A DNA stretch of 64,000 bases from Paramecium tetraurelia. Its lineage: Eukaryota > Ciliophora > Oligohymenophorea > Peniculida > Parameciidae. A model generated the notes under the pieces. That model did no database searches. It was not told the origin of the DNA and worked only from the letters and a program-made list of their open reading frames with translations. The DNA lies in contig NW_001799037.1 in the NCBI RefSeq assembly GCF_000165425.1, positions 80,166-144,165 on the forward strand, in the 5' to 3' direction. A program made the position numbers and the translations under genes. The stretch's first letter is position 1. Each line of letters opens with the position of its first letter. Positions 49,304-61,970 of this stretch are shown here, in pieces.

Positions 49304-50402
49304 TCAAATGTTTTCAAGTGTTAAAATATTAAAATCTTCGTTTCCATAAATCTTATCTCTATCTGATGCTTAGATAGAATCATCAAAAGGAACGATAGTA
49401 TTAGAGCGATTGTTAAAATCTAAATGTAGAGGTATCCCAAATTTGTGTGATTGCGATATCTTATTTTTATCTATGGATAATTGTACTAAGAATTATAGTC
49501 TAGATATTTCATATATTTAATTGATAACAGTTTATTTTTTTAACGCTACTTATTTTGCCTTTGTGTAAAACTTGTTGAACTCAATTAAATCGATTTAGCT
49601 GTTAAAGTGCTGGACTGATTTAATTTACCCAAATAGATTTCTATTGATACTTAATTCCTTAAATTATGGATAATAACAACTAATTATTTATTGATTTAAA
49701 AGCTCTTCTAATAAATATGTGTTCATAGCAATTGCTAATCCTTTCAACATCATTAAAGTTGATATAATAGAACCAACATCAGCTAGAATTTCAGATATTT
49801 TAGTGTATTAAATCGATTAGATTTAAGCCAATTGATTTAAGTTGAATTCATAGACAGCTATTAATCCATTTAAGTAATTCTAGAAGTATGCTTACTTTAC
49901 AGATTGAGTAATTATTTAAACGTCATTAACAACTTGAGTTTCAACCATATTGTCAAATAAAAATCCATTATTTATGATATTCTTCTGCATTTGAAGTTAG
50001 AATACATTTAATAGTGTTACGTCAGTCTCGACAGCATATGATAATGATTTAGTGATTCTTTCAAACTAATTTGTTTAAGCATTGAAATAGAGGAAATTCA
50101 TATCAATTTTCATGCTTATTCCTGAAAGTCTAAATTAAGAGAATATTCTCTTACTCTAAGAATTATTTGATTTTTTCATCCGAAGCACAATTGGCTGATG
50201 ATTTCTTATCACAAATTTGAAGTGCAATTAAAGTTTAAGTTGGATACAAAGAAGTTTGGCTATTAGTCAAAGAAAAATTGAAATTATCCAAAACAATTTT
50301 ATTATTATTTTAGGCTTCAACATTAACAACTAGAAATATTTAAACAAAATTACTATTGATACTTTAATTTTATTGTGTAATTAAATACGTTTGAATTATC
50401 AT
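49304..50402 (-). CDS. Unknown protein with a conserved hydrophobic segment, probable multigene family
   Basis: 357 aa, two exons; intron 50130-50154; TGA 49304-49306. The middle carries NQFERITKSLSYAVETD, then a long amphipathic region, then NLNQLAQIQSIQYTKISEIL, ADVGSIISTLMMLKGLAIAM (a hydrophobic segment, likely membrane-associated), and a C-terminal Gln/Lys/Asn-rich region ending in an Asp/Asn-rich tail. I associate this pattern with a large, poorly described Paramecium family, from memory only. No catalytic motif. Divergent from the large membrane protein gene at 50764. Confidence 0.7.
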
Positions 50403-50763
50403 TTCATTTGAATTTAAAGGATCTAACTATTAAGTATTCTAATCAAAAGAAATGGATATCAAGGGATAGTTTAATTATAAATCAACATTATTTAATACCT
50501 AATAGGTCTGAGTACTTTTTGGATTTATGTTACCTATTAACCAAGAGTGAAGCTTATAAACAAAGTAAAGTAAACTTAGCGAATATAGAGCTATGGTAAA
50601 AAATCCGCCAAAACTACTTTTGTATGTCTTCTTATTTGGCATATAAGGCTATTCATAAGAAATTCCGAATAAATCCAGATTGTGTAAAAATTTCATTATT
50701 AGTTGTAAAATTATATTTGATATTAATAATGCTATTGAGATAATAATTATTAGATAATTAATT
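50403..50763 (+). other. Divergent promoter region
   Basis: 360 bp. A plus-strand frame running from 50408 (no ATG until 50622) reads fairly protein-like sequence (YLIPNRSEYFLDLCYLLTKS) but overlaps the next gene in another frame; it may be a remnant. Confidence 0.3.
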
Positions 50764-53700
50764 ATGCTATTAATTATACTAGTTATTCAGATTGCGTATG
50801 CATAAAATGACGTTCAAATTCCTACCCTAATTATGTAGACGATGCATGAATCCTATCATTATGATTTGTTAACAAAATACTCAGACTATTTGAATCCTGA
50901 AGTTGAGGTTGTAAATATTGAGCCTATGAATAATTTCACCCAAGAAAAACCTAAACCTAATTATACAATAACAGAATTGAGCTAATATATCAACACTGTT
51001 TAATTTGATAAGTCTTATCAAACCACTTCGCAATATAACTTAAAAAAATACCCTATTACTATTTTCCTATGCAACAAAGATGTTATCATATTAGAATACA
51101 CCAAAAATGCGAAAAATTAAATGGACATCTATTCTCATCATGAGTATGATTTAACAAATACAATAAATGATGTAAAATCATGTACAACTATGTATGGGCT
51201 GTTTGACGATTTAAAAGTAAACATTGATTGTATTGATCAATAAAATACCTTTATAAATGTGATTCTGGAAATTATTTTAAATAGAAACATGAAAATTTAA
51301 GATGTTTAATTTACTCTATAATTTTATAGTTTTGAAAATTTGTTGGGTTCAAGCGAATAGGTCACAGCATACTGGAATAACTGTAGGAAAAAGGATATAA
51401 AATATATAGTGCATTATTCATAAATTAGTAGAATCTTTTATTGTTTATATGGTATATATCATAATAAAATAAGGTAATTTGCTTCAACCATAAGATCAAA
51501 TAATTTTAATTGAAGAAAGCACATAGTTAGTGGATGATATCTATATAATAAATGTGTATGTTCTTGACCAGCATAATTTTGTTAAGTGTAATAGCGAAGA
51601 GATTGTGAACTATTTTTATATCAAGTAATTGATTGCTAATTCCATCACCAGAATAACAGAATATACAGAATATGAATAATAAAATAAATGGGTCATTAGT
51701 TTATTATTAGTTGACAGACATGGAATTTGTAAATGTGGCAATCTAATGAAAAATAAAATTTAGTGTGACTTTCTGGAGCTGCAAGAAGGACTTTACACAA
51801 ACCTATACTCTTCATCTTATTTAGAGGAAATCACCTACATCTATGTAGCCTCGGAAATCTTACTCTATAAGATAAACTTCTATTTCACTTTTCTCACAGA
51901 TCAAGATAAAATCGAAGGATACTTTTACATCAAATAAGATGGATTTAATTTATAAAAGATTCATATCTATTATGATTATCTAATTGTTGTGATGTCAAAA
52001 AAGACTAATATCACCAATGATAATTATTTACCTTAAAAGATATTGTTTTTCTAAAAGAAATACACCATATAATAATACGTTCCAAATTACATCATAGATA
52101 CTACTACTAATTATGGGATATTCAGGGTTAATTTTGATGAGTTTCCTGGTAGTTATTATTTGGAATATAATTATAAAATGTAAAATCTGAGTTTGCATTA
52201 ACTTTAATGCAAACATTTAATTTTTACCTATGATTAACCAATTGCTAATAAGAATTATCTTATGTTTTAGATTACTTTGCAAATTATAAGTCTTAGTATT
52301 ACAGCACAGGATGTGTTTAATTTGGTGATATCTTAGTTTAATGATGATTCATTCTTTTTAATAAAAGAAAATGTCTATGATGATTTGGTTTTTAAATCTG
52401 AACAATTCAATTTCAATTTGAATACCAATCTTCTTGGTCCTTTATTAAATTATCATGAAATTGAATGGGAAGATAATCCAGTAACAGCATCATCAGTCAT
52501 TGAATATATAAGAGAGATTAAGTTTATGCATTTTAAGTCTGAATTTACCAAAATATTTTCAGGTTTATTTGTTTATAATGAAATAAATGCTTACTTCTCA
52601 CTTGTGGGATTAATAAAAGATGAATCTAATGAAATTGTCTTAGCGTATTAATAGTTTAAGTATGATAAAGTTAGATTTGTTGAAGAAGGAAAATTAAAAT
52701 AAATAAAACTGGAGTAATTTTCTTTCTAAAACATTGATTTTTTTAGTCTGAATATTTTAACTGTTATAATTGGCGATTCTGCTTCAAAGAAATATGTTCT
52801 ATGCTATAATAACTAATTTTCTTCTTGTTCCTAATTGACTGGGTATTTATTCCTTGATAATTTATAGTGATTTCTTAAAAGAGTAAGATACCTATGATTA
52901 TATTCAATTAAATGAATTTAGGTGTATAAATGATACTTTATTTGCAATACCTAATAATCGCAAGAAGATTATATTGTTCAGTCTGACTTGTAAAATCTTT
53001 ATTGTCTCACAAATGGAAGTTTAAAAAATGGGCCAAATTGATTCTGAAACAATTCCAGAATTGGATGAATTTGAAATATTAGATACCCAATTTGAAATCA
53101 TTGATAATAAATTATCCTTCCTACTATTAAGCGATGGAAGCATTATGTAAATTATAACTTATTACTCAATATCTGATTATAAATTGAATTACAAAGTAAT
53201 CAATAAAATTAAAGAACCAGATTGTATTCCAATGATGAAAAATTCATCCAAAATCTTTTTTCAATTCCATCAAGATAAAAGAGTTTTAGTCTATATTTGC
53301 AATGAAAATTCAGAAAACTAAAAAATCTTTGAATATGATCTATAGAATCCATATAATCCATTTTTAATCAGAAGGTACTCCTTATTCAACTATTAAATTA
53401 ACAACTTATTAAAACCTTTTAGCGATTCTCAAGTTGTTTATATTCCAGTAGAGGCTAAAGGATATTTAGCCTATTCGCCTTTTTTCCCATCACCAAATAT
53501 TTTACTTCATGATATCCCTGTGTCAAAAGATTTAATCAGCGCGATACCAGTTGTTGTTAATAATTTTGACACAAATGAATGGGACATATTTTCAATGGCA
53601 TTCTTCTTTGATAAAAACGGTGGTACCTTATTTTATTTGAATTCTAATCCTGTTTATTATAGCGTTTTGAATAATGACGATACAGAATCTAAAAAAATGA

Positions 53701-55601
53701 TTATGGTATATCAATAAAATTAAGATTCTATTATCTTCAAAGAGTTCGATATCTTTTTCGATTATTCAGAGACTTAGATAATCTTTAATCCAAATAACAT
53801 ATAATTAGTTGAAGCTTCATAGGATGTGATCTTAGATCTAATTGACTCATAAGTTCAAGGAGCTGTTGAAGATTTTGAAATCTAAAATTTATCGGATGAG
53901 AAAAACATTATTATAAAGAAGAATGACATATTACAATTGAATTAATATTTGAGTGATCATTATGAAACTTTAGAGTTTGGAAGAATATTCGATATTTTAG
54001 ATATGAATTAAACTGAGTATATGAGCATCATTAATTCTACTGCTTATGAAAATAATCTAATATTTACAGTAAGTCAATATTACTTCATCATATATGAAAA
54101 GCAACGATAAACGACTAAACATATTAATAGAATAACAATCCTAAAACAGGAAAGATTAACAAACTTGAACTCGTAATTAGAAAATCTTAGGTAATGTAGA
54201 TTATCTATTAATGATATAAATTAGGTTTTGTTATATTGTTACAAATATTATTCTAGCAGTTTATAAAACCATTCTAAACTGGTCTAATATTTTTAAATTA
54301 ATTTTTAATATGACTATGCAAACTCAAAAATCAGTTACAAGATTAAGCCATTAAAAATATCATTAGGAAGTAGGTTGTAAATTGAGGCTATAAATCCAAT
54401 TAAATTTAAAGGGTAAATATTTTAATTCATAAAATATAACTATGAAAATTCATAGGATTAATATGAGTTGATTTCTGGTAAAATAGAAAATGGTCAATTC
54501 ACAAGTAAGTAGATTATTTAATCTTCTACTTTTGATTATAATATTTTAGGACAACTATCATTTGACACAATCCTATTAGATGAAGAAAATATTTTAGTTT
54601 TAACTTTAGATATACATGAACTTAGAGTCTTTTTTTTCACATTCGAAAATACAACATCTGAATTATTTAAAACAAAAGAAGAAAAATTCTCATACTAATA
54701 ATTGAATCTATACTTATTTCATTCTACAAGTCAATATCGTCTGGAGACTATCCATCTACTTAATTGCTACAATTATACTTGTTTAGTGTTGTTAGGAACA
54801 CCAGATAAATTTTTTGAATTTCACTTAATTCTGTCTGAAACAGAGACGGCAAAAATAGTTAAAAAATATATCTATTTAAATTATTTTAGATGCATTCATA
54901 CAAATAAGCAAAAGCCTTAAATTTAATTGAATGGAAAATTATCAATCAATCAGTTAGTGGCCGCTTGTGTGAAATAAGATGTAGAAAAGAATTTCTTTTT
55001 CGAGGACAAATTTGATTACATATATGATGATCTCTAAGTATTTGTTTAGATATTTCATAAAATTTAAGATGCCAGTGAATCTTCTCCTATTAGAATATAT
55101 AGATTCTTTTTCGATATTACTTTGAGAGATAGATTTCATTTTTTATTATACAAACGTGAACCAGATAATAACAAACACATACTATTTGAGAATGATACTT
55201 ATTTTCTAATAGACTATTTAAAATAAGATTAGATATCATTTTAGATAAAAACAAATTACACAAAAACAACAACTGTAACTGGTAATTTAGTTCTATCCAA
55301 TATATTCAAGAAAAAAACAGTCGATATTACAATAACTTTTGATTTCCCAATAGAGAGACATTACATTTGGATTTATATCACGACTGCTACATTTTTATTA
55401 ATAATAATGGTTGTTCTTGGAATACTGTTATGGTTGAAGAAAAGAAAGAGACAAAGATGCAAAAAAAAAAAAAATGATTCATTTTCTAAAAGTCTGATTG
55501 GCTTAGATGATGTACTTAAAGAAGTAATTTTAGGAGAAGGAAAAAGAGGATCTTAAACGAAATTGGATGATAGTTATTCTAATGGGAATGAAAGTGATTG
55601 A
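50764..55601 (+). CDS. Large type I membrane protein, 1,596 aa, unknown family
   Basis: Three exons; introns at 51452-51473 and 52843-52867 restore a single frame to TGA 55599-55601. A signal peptide (MLLIILVIQIAYA) is followed by about 1,480 residues rich in Phe/Tyr/Asn/Ile and beta-type patterns, with repeated motifs of alternating hydrophobics suggesting a large beta-propeller-like or beta-solenoid ectodomain (inference). One membrane helix (IYITTATFLLIIMVVLGILL) precedes a Lys/Arg cluster KKRKRQRCKKKK and a short acidic tail GKRGSQTKLDDSYSNGNESD. No Cys-rich repeats and no named domain. Converges on the AGC kinase gene, 41 bp away. Confidence 0.8.
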
Positions 55602-55642
55602 TAATTAACAATTATATATTATACAAAACAAATTATAAATAG

Positions 55643-57105
55643 TCAGTTGAATTAAAATTTGTTAGTAAAATAATTTCGATCTGTTTAAGGCTTTTAACTA
55701 GTGAGCATATTTTTGGTTTATAATCTAGGGGTTTAAGAAATCAAATTGTATTTTTTTGATGACATTTGAGATAATTGAGGATTAGTTTCTTCAATATTTG
55801 TTCTTTTAGCCGAGGTCAATTACTGGGTATTCAAATGAGGGACCGTCTATTTTGAATTAATACTATTTTAGAATGGTTATTGAGTGATAGTTTGGTCATA
55901 TGTGTATCCATTAAATTAATCCTAAATTGACTATCTTCTTAACAACTAGCCATTTAATAAATTTGTCTCAGGATCTTCCTCTTCCTTCATATTTGCAAAT
56001 TTGGCATCGAAATTATCATTATTTATCTAAAATAAATTAATCTTAATTTACATTTATTGAATATTGAGGAAGAGCTGATTAGTTCATAAAGTTATTCCAA
56101 TCAATGTCTTTCAACCATGGATGTGATTGTACTTCCTCCGGCCCATTAAATCCCAATCTATTCATAGGTTTTCTTTATAAAGTTCTATTGATAAAATCTG
56201 CAGCATCATCCGACCATCCCTCTGGCACTTAATTCGATTTAATTAAGACTTATTTAGCCATTATTTAATCTCTAATTTCTCTTCTAGTTTTGCCTATGTA
56301 AGGTCTCTGCATAATAATAAACAAATTACTTTTCCGAACATACATTCATATGCTATGACTCCGACTGCAAAATAATCAGAAGCCACTCCATGAGCTTATC
56401 TGCACATAACTTCTGGAGCCATATACCCCGGAGTTCCACTAGTGTCATTGTCGTTATCGGGCTTCCAAATTCTGGCAATACCCAAATCTGTTAATCTTAA
56501 ATAGCCTATTATAATTTAGTATTATTTCAAACCATTTCTATCAAAAACTAAGTTTTCTGGTTTAATATCTCTGTGTAATACTGTGTTTGTGTGCAAATAT
56601 TCCAAAGCTAATAATAAGCAGGCAATAAAAAATTCTTTTAAAATTTATGTTAATCTATACTTGTCTATTTTTCAGTGAACTTTCTTTGTTTGCATAGATG
56701 ATATCTTAAATCACCACCCTACATCAAATCCATTACCAAATATAAATTTTCTCTATCTTAAAAAGCTGTATGCATGTTTACTAAAAATCTATTTAGTTAA
56801 ATTATCTTACGGATGTCTTAAATTAGTTAGTAAATATCTTTCATTCATAACTGAACTAACACTTTTCTTATTAATTATCCTAATCTCCTATTATTAATTC
56901 TTTACTTGCATTTATTCATTTCTTTAATCGCAAACTATTATTTTGATTTTTTGTTTTCAGCCTTCCAAACTCTTCCAAAACCTCCTCTGCCAATGACAAA
57001 AAGCAGAGAAAAATCAGCTTTACAAGGCACTAAGTCAAATCATACAAATAAATTACATAATGCATCATCAAAATTAACATCTTTGCTGTTATTACAATTT
57101 CCCAT
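55643..57105 (-). CDS. AGC-type Ser/Thr kinase with N-terminal acylation motif
   Basis: 428 aa in eight exons; introns at 57030-57056, 56880-56905, 56789-56810, 56635-56660, 56506-56532, 56307-56329 and 56027-56051. Starts MGNC (likely myristoylated). Kinase motifs: Gly loop GRGGFGRV, FAIKEMNK, VMDLMQGGDLRYHL, VLHRDIKPENLVF, LRLTDLGIARIW (DLG variant of DFG, Asp intact), SGTPGYMAPEVM, and YIGKTRREIRDQI with NRLGFNGPEEVQSHPWLKDI typical of AGC kinases. C-terminal tail Ser/Thr/Gln-rich. Resembles PKA/PKG/NDR-like kinases; regulator unknown. Eight exons is the highest count in the window. Confidence 0.93.
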
Positions 57106-57374
57106 TTCGTAAATCAAATTTATTATTAATTTAATAAAACACTTGAAAAATTTAATGAAAATTTGTTCCCATCTTTATTCTCGAAAAAACCTTATGTTCT
57201 ACCCTTATATTGTTTAATCTTCATAATTTCTTTTAAGCATCTTCATTCTTTTTATATTGAATGGTATTATCTTATATATTAATTTAATCGTACTAGTCTC
57301 TATTAAATTAGAGTAGATCCACTAATCGTTAAAGATATGTTTTTAAAATTGTCATTTATTTTTATTAAGACATC

Positions 57375-57806
57375 ATGAAAACAAAAAATGAAGAATTTAT
57401 TTTTATGGGCTTCAATAAATTTCCATTCATTTAATTTTTACCAGAATATTTTCTAGACGGACATGATGAACCACAAAAATCCACATACTCAGAGTGAATA
57501 GATCTAGATAAAATAAAAATGGTATAAGAATATAATAAGAATTGACATAATTATCGATTTAAATTTAAAAAATAGTTGATCATTTTCCTTCAAACTACTG
57601 CATAAATTAGAAATTTTCAAGAGTAAATTCATTTCATTTCATTACATCATCATCATCATGGTGATTCGAATCTAAGACTCAGAAATACCAAATTATACAA
57701 GAGATTTAGTGTTGGTCGAAGACAAAAACTACCATAAGAATTTAATGAGAAATATTTTGTTCTTTCATTGGATAAAAAAACACAAATTGACAAAATTAAT
57801 AAATGA
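57375..57806 (+). pseudogene. Disrupted ORF with two in-frame TGA codons
   Basis: From ATG 57375 one frame runs to TGA 57804-57806 (144 codons) but contains TGA at 57495-57497 and 57543-57545. The sequence is protein-like on both sides: MKTKNEEFIFMGFNKFPFIQ before, and LYKRFSVGRRQKLPQEFNEK after, with a His5 run encoded by CAT repeats between. A 54-nt intron (57522-57575) could remove the second TGA but none removes the first. Either a decayed gene or one with unrecognised splicing. No family recognised. Confidence 0.35.
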
Positions 57807-57980
57807 TTAATTTCGTTGTTTATCATTTTATTTGACTCATCTAGCATAATAGGATTAAAATATAAAGTCTCTTTTCAAGGTTAATATATAATATGCACTT
57901 TTAAACAATCTCAATTTTAATTGTATTAAACAAAAATGATTTAAATTTGTAAAATAGTTGATAATTTTACGATTAAAAAC

Positions 57981-58643
57981 TCATTCTTTTAAAATAATTT
58001 GTTCTCTCCATTGTTCATTCCCAATCCAAGACTGATATTCCCTAGGTTCATCTATTTTCTTAAGATAATTTTAGGCTTCAATTGGTAAAATGGAAAAGGC
58101 CCTAGAATTAGTGATATCTTATTTCCATCTTTTCATCATAATGTACTCAACTTCAAATTGAGCTAGTTCCTTTAATTATGCAGGAATATATTCAATAGCT
58201 TTTCCATTATGTTAATAATTAAGTCCAATATTAATATCCTCAAGCCCTGTGAAGATATCTTATTTTAGTAAGATTTATTGATGAATGTCTATTAATTTAA
58301 ATTGAATATCTCAAATAAGAATAAGCCATCGTATCATTTTCACTTAAAGAGTCTGTTTTAGTAGAACATCAAGAATAAGATGAGTTCGATTCAGAATAAT
58401 CAACTTTATTTTTATCTAGTGCAACTAAACACAATAGTTAACTTGGAGTATATTCACAACCACGCCATTTACAATGACATTCATATAATTCTGGTTAATG
58501 AATATTTTACAACTCCAGCTTCGCTCCTCCATTAAATCTAGCTCAAAAATCTTATTTTTCAAGCCAAAATATCTACTAGTTTCCTTCACATTAATCTCTC
58601 CATTAAGCAGCTATTATGGCTGTAAGTATACTCTTTAGACCAT
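57981..58643 (-). CDS. Cys-rich small protein with an in-frame TGA
   Basis: ATG 58641-58643 to TGA 57981-57983, introns of 35 nt (58542-58576) and 34 nt (58310-58343), 198 codons including one internal TGA at 58369-58371. Upstream: LLNGEINVKETTRFNGGAKL and a Cys/His cluster YECHCKWRGCEYTPSQLL that could bind zinc. Downstream: TGLEDINIGLNYQHNGKAIE and EAQNYLKKIDEPREYQSWIG, clearly coding. No splice pair that I can find removes the TGA and keeps the frame. It may be a recoded codon, a mutation or an assembly error. Product unrecognised. Confidence 0.5.
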
Positions 58644-58743
58644 AAATACACTTAGATATATAAATATTATATTATAGTTAAATCAATCAATGTAATGCAT
58701 CTCCTATACTGCTAATTAAAAGGATTTTACAGATACTTTATCA

Positions 58744-60026
58744 TCATTTTTATTTTGCTTTAATTTATTAAAATAAGATTACAATTTATTTTGCTCTTTT
58801 AAATATGCCTTCAAATTTTCCAAAACCATATTTAATTCCAATTGATTCAAAAATATCTTTAATTTCTTTTTTTGTTCTTAATCTTAAAAAATCTTATTCT
58901 GATAATCCCATATGTGAAAATTTTTCAGGAAACAACAGAGCTACAGCAGGTACTTCATCACCATAATTTTGAGGATCTGCTACAGATTTCATTCCTTTTT
59001 TATTGATATCTTTTCGAATTGCAGGTACACCAAATGCTCTAGTTTCATCTCCAGGCTTTGGCTAGTTTTTAAAACCAAATTTGGTTGCCTTGCCTAAATC
59101 AAGATCATGTTAGACCTCTTTTTCAGTAGGCTAGCCATTTATGCATTATCCAGCAGTCCATTACTCATCTTTTTTTCATTTCTCCAAATATTTATGGCAT
59201 TCTAAGATTTAATTATGCTTGATTTTTTGGTTTTCCTAAAGGGTCCTCATTGTAATTCTTCCAATCTTCTTGATTCTTTGAGATTATAGTAGTTTTAGGA
59301 TATTAATTCTAAGTGAGTTCATGCTATAATATTTTCTTCACCTATTCCTATTCTCTTTCCTCCTTTTTGCCAAATCTATAATCATTAGGATTGATCTTCC
59401 AATTATATTCTCTATTTTTCTGTTCTCCTGCTTCAAAATTTCCATGACTTTTCAAATACATCAATCTAATCTTTTCCTCATCTCTTTCAGCATCAGGAGG
59501 AAACACAACCTCCTTAGCTGAATACTCAGATGGAGGGATCTTCTGACCAAAAGCAAATCCATCAGACTTAGCTTCATCAGGCCAATTATAATTTCTAGTT
59601 GGCATTGTACCTAATGGCTCCTTAATATGAGATGCATATTTTTATTCATTAATTTCATTGATTAATTCTCTTATACCTTATGGCTATTGTCTAAATAATT
59701 CTCCTACCTTGTCTGATTAATCTGTCTTTCTTCCATATACCCAATTTCCTTATGGTTTCGGAGCATCAACTAATCCAGGATGTAACTAAAATTTTGTCTC
59801 TTTATTACAATAGAACAGCCAAATTAATGCTTGTAAGATTTTCTATATTTCTTTATATGTGAAGGAGTTTCAGGGACCTACTTAACTGGCGAATATTACT
59901 TAATTTTGAATTGGTTATATACAAGCTCCTGCACTATCTTCCTTCAACACTGTTCTCCCAGCCTATAATAATGCATGTTGATACTGATTTCAAAGTTCCA
60001 AAATAGTCTCTTGATTTTCCTGACAT
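58744..60026 (-). CDS. EFHB: EFHB (CFAP21) ciliary protein with a one-base frame break
   Basis: Introns at 59963-59984 and 59851-59877. Conserved parts: WKINPNDYRFGKKEERE, FAFGQKIPPSEYSAKEVVFP, LMYLKSHGNFEAGEQKNREY. Then, after the break, come the EFHB C-terminal block RAFGVPAIRKDINKKGMKSV, ADPQNYGDEVPAVALLFPEK, FLRLRTKKEIKDIFESIGIK and KFEGIFKRAKQ. EFHB is a microtubule-inner-protein-type ciliary doublet component. The reading frame shifts at a 7-A run (59170-59176 on the plus strand as T7): with six A the two halves join as FGEMKKDEQWTAG. No intron can explain it. Expected length is about 410 aa. TGA 58744-58746. Confidence 0.85.
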
Positions 60027-60083
60027 TTATTTTATATATACTATATAATGATTTAACTAAAGTTATTAAAACAAAATCAAAAC

Positions 60084-60923
60084 TCATTAATTATTTTTAA
60101 ATACAAATTTCTTTATCGAATACCCAATCAATAGAGTCAGAACTAAACCACCGAATATTGATAGACCTAAAGGTAGCTGTAAAAATTATTTTTCTTCACC
60201 ATTCATTACTAATTCATTATTTACATAATTGTCTTAAACTAAATGAAAATCTTTAACTGATTCCAAATCATCTAAGTAATAATATTTCATACCTAAATTT
60301 ACAAGATTGATATTATCTCCATAGACATCCTCTTCAGAACCAAAAAATTTCTCCCCTTCTTCTACTACTGAATTTTCTTATAATAAAAACTCATCTGAAA
60401 GTTAATTATTATTTGTATTTTAAATGCTCTCCCTTGTTATTTCTGTTGTTGTGGTTGTTATCCCATTTCTAGTTTGAGTTTTAGTTACTTTAGTTTGTTT
60501 TTATCCATTAATTGAGATTGTTTCTATTTCCACAAAATCAGAGATTTCAGATGGCTAAAACATTGAAATAAATGGATTAAAAAATCCGAAGATTGGACTT
60601 TCAACTTAAATAGGTTCCAATCCATCTTATTAAGGAGGTAATTTCTAAGCGTCTTACAAAAAGGTGGCATCGTCTTCATTATTTGCTATGCTCTCAAAAG
60701 CAGCTGAAATAGTCTCTAGTAAATCTTTAATGAACAGTTAATTTATTGATCCTGTTCCTCTTTTAAACTCATCAAATTAAAATATTCCAACCTCTTCATC
60801 TTTTGTTTGTTCAGAATTTCCAAATATTTATACCTCTACTTATAAAGGTGAAGATTCTCCTGGGGAGTCTTCATAAGCTAAAGATATTAGGGCTAAGTAT
60901 AGAAGCACAACGAGAATTTTCAT
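60084..60923 (-). CDS. Type I membrane protein of unknown function
   Basis: 279 aa, one exon, ATG 60921-60923 to TGA 60084-60086. Signal peptide MKILVVLLYLALISLAY, then an acidic, Glu/Asp/Phe-rich lumenal region (FGNSEQTKDEEVG, GFFNPFISMFQPSEISDFVE, VTKTQTRNGITTTTTEITRE), then one membrane helix (LGLSIFGGLVLTLLIGYSI) and a short basic end KKFVFKNNQ. No domain recognised. The Thr run may be O-glycosylated. Lies 57 bp upstream of EFHB on the same strand. Confidence 0.75.
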
Positions 60924-61138
60924 TAATTAATTTAACAATCAAAAACGAAATTGTTATACTAAAATGAAATTTCTCAAACACGTTGTTAGAAATATAAAAA
61001 TTATAAAACAGCATTTATAATATATTGGAAGCATAAATCGATTTATATTATTGCTTTATGCAACTAACAAGAATAACCAAAATGATCAGAAAATGAAAAT
61101 ATCAATAAATAAGTTTAAATATATAATTATTTATAAAA

Positions 61139-61970
61139 ATGATATAAGAGGATCAATAAATCTGTTTTAAGAGAGGGTGCGAATAGTGTATACTAAGTAA
61201 GTAACTCATCTCTAAAACAATTAGATGATGATAAATGTGATGATATTTAGGAAAATAATTCTTAGTATCTAGTCTAATAAGAAAAAGTTGATGATAACAA
61301 TTTGATTTAACCTTGTTTCTGTAATTTAATAATGCATAGAGAATGTATTAAAAGAAAAATAATAAAATAAAGAAGTCCTAAATGTTTTACATGTTCAGCT
61401 ACATATCAAGCAAGAGAAACTAATTCAATTTATGCTCAATCATTTAAAAAATACAGGATGAATAAAATTATTATGAAAGCCTTGGTTAATATTTTTGGGA
61501 CAGTTATAATTGCTTTAGCTTTGCTGTATTTAATCTAAATAAAGACATATTAATTATATGATTACATTTTATAAATGATAACTGTGGTATTCGGTTGCAT
61601 TAGCTGCTTGTTGATGATTGTTTACATATTTCTAATTGTATTTAATATCTTTATTGTTAGATAGCCAATAGCATAATAAGGTCAAAAATCTTAGATATAG
61701 AAATTTTATGCTATTAAAATGAAACTAAGCTGCATACAGATAAATAAGTTGTTGAAAGATTTCTAGAAAGACTTAAATTAAGTGGAATTAATGTTTGATA
61801 AAATGATAAATTAAACGTTTAATAATTCTCAAAGATCATCCATAATTTTGAAGAATAATTGGTTTCTTTTATTATATTTTTGCAAACAGGGTACACGAAC
61901 TACCTAAAAATACATTTTCAAGTTAGAATTTTCATCTTAACTTTTCTAAATTATAACTTTCTTATTTTGA
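61139..61970 (+). CDS. RING-CH-like membrane protein, first Cys pair unclear
   Basis: 268 aa; the model uses a 25-nt intron near 61175-61199. A RING-variant (RING-CH) second half is clear: LIQPCFCNLIMHRECIKRK, then SPKCFTCSATYQ, i.e. C.C....H..C...C..C. The first half shows only ICFKRG before the splice, so the first Cys pair may be lost or the splice sites wrong. Two membrane helices follow (IFGTVIIALALLYLIQ and VVFGCISCLLMIVYIFLIVF), as in MARCH ubiquitin ligases, then a basic C-terminal region to TGA 61968-61970. Probably a membrane E3 ligase or a degenerate copy. Confidence 0.55.

Noticed and set aside
50408-50599. 63-codon plus-strand frame between divergent genes
   Set aside because: Starts with TTG, no ATG until 50622 and overlaps the next gene; possibly a remnant but not supported as a gene.
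57646-57660. CAT repeats giving a His run, considered as a microsatellite or a His-rich metal-binding site
   Set aside because: Only five units in a broken ORF; too short to call.
57656-57847. 63-codon minus-strand frame
   Set aside because: Low-complexity antisense of a more protein-like (though broken) plus-strand frame.
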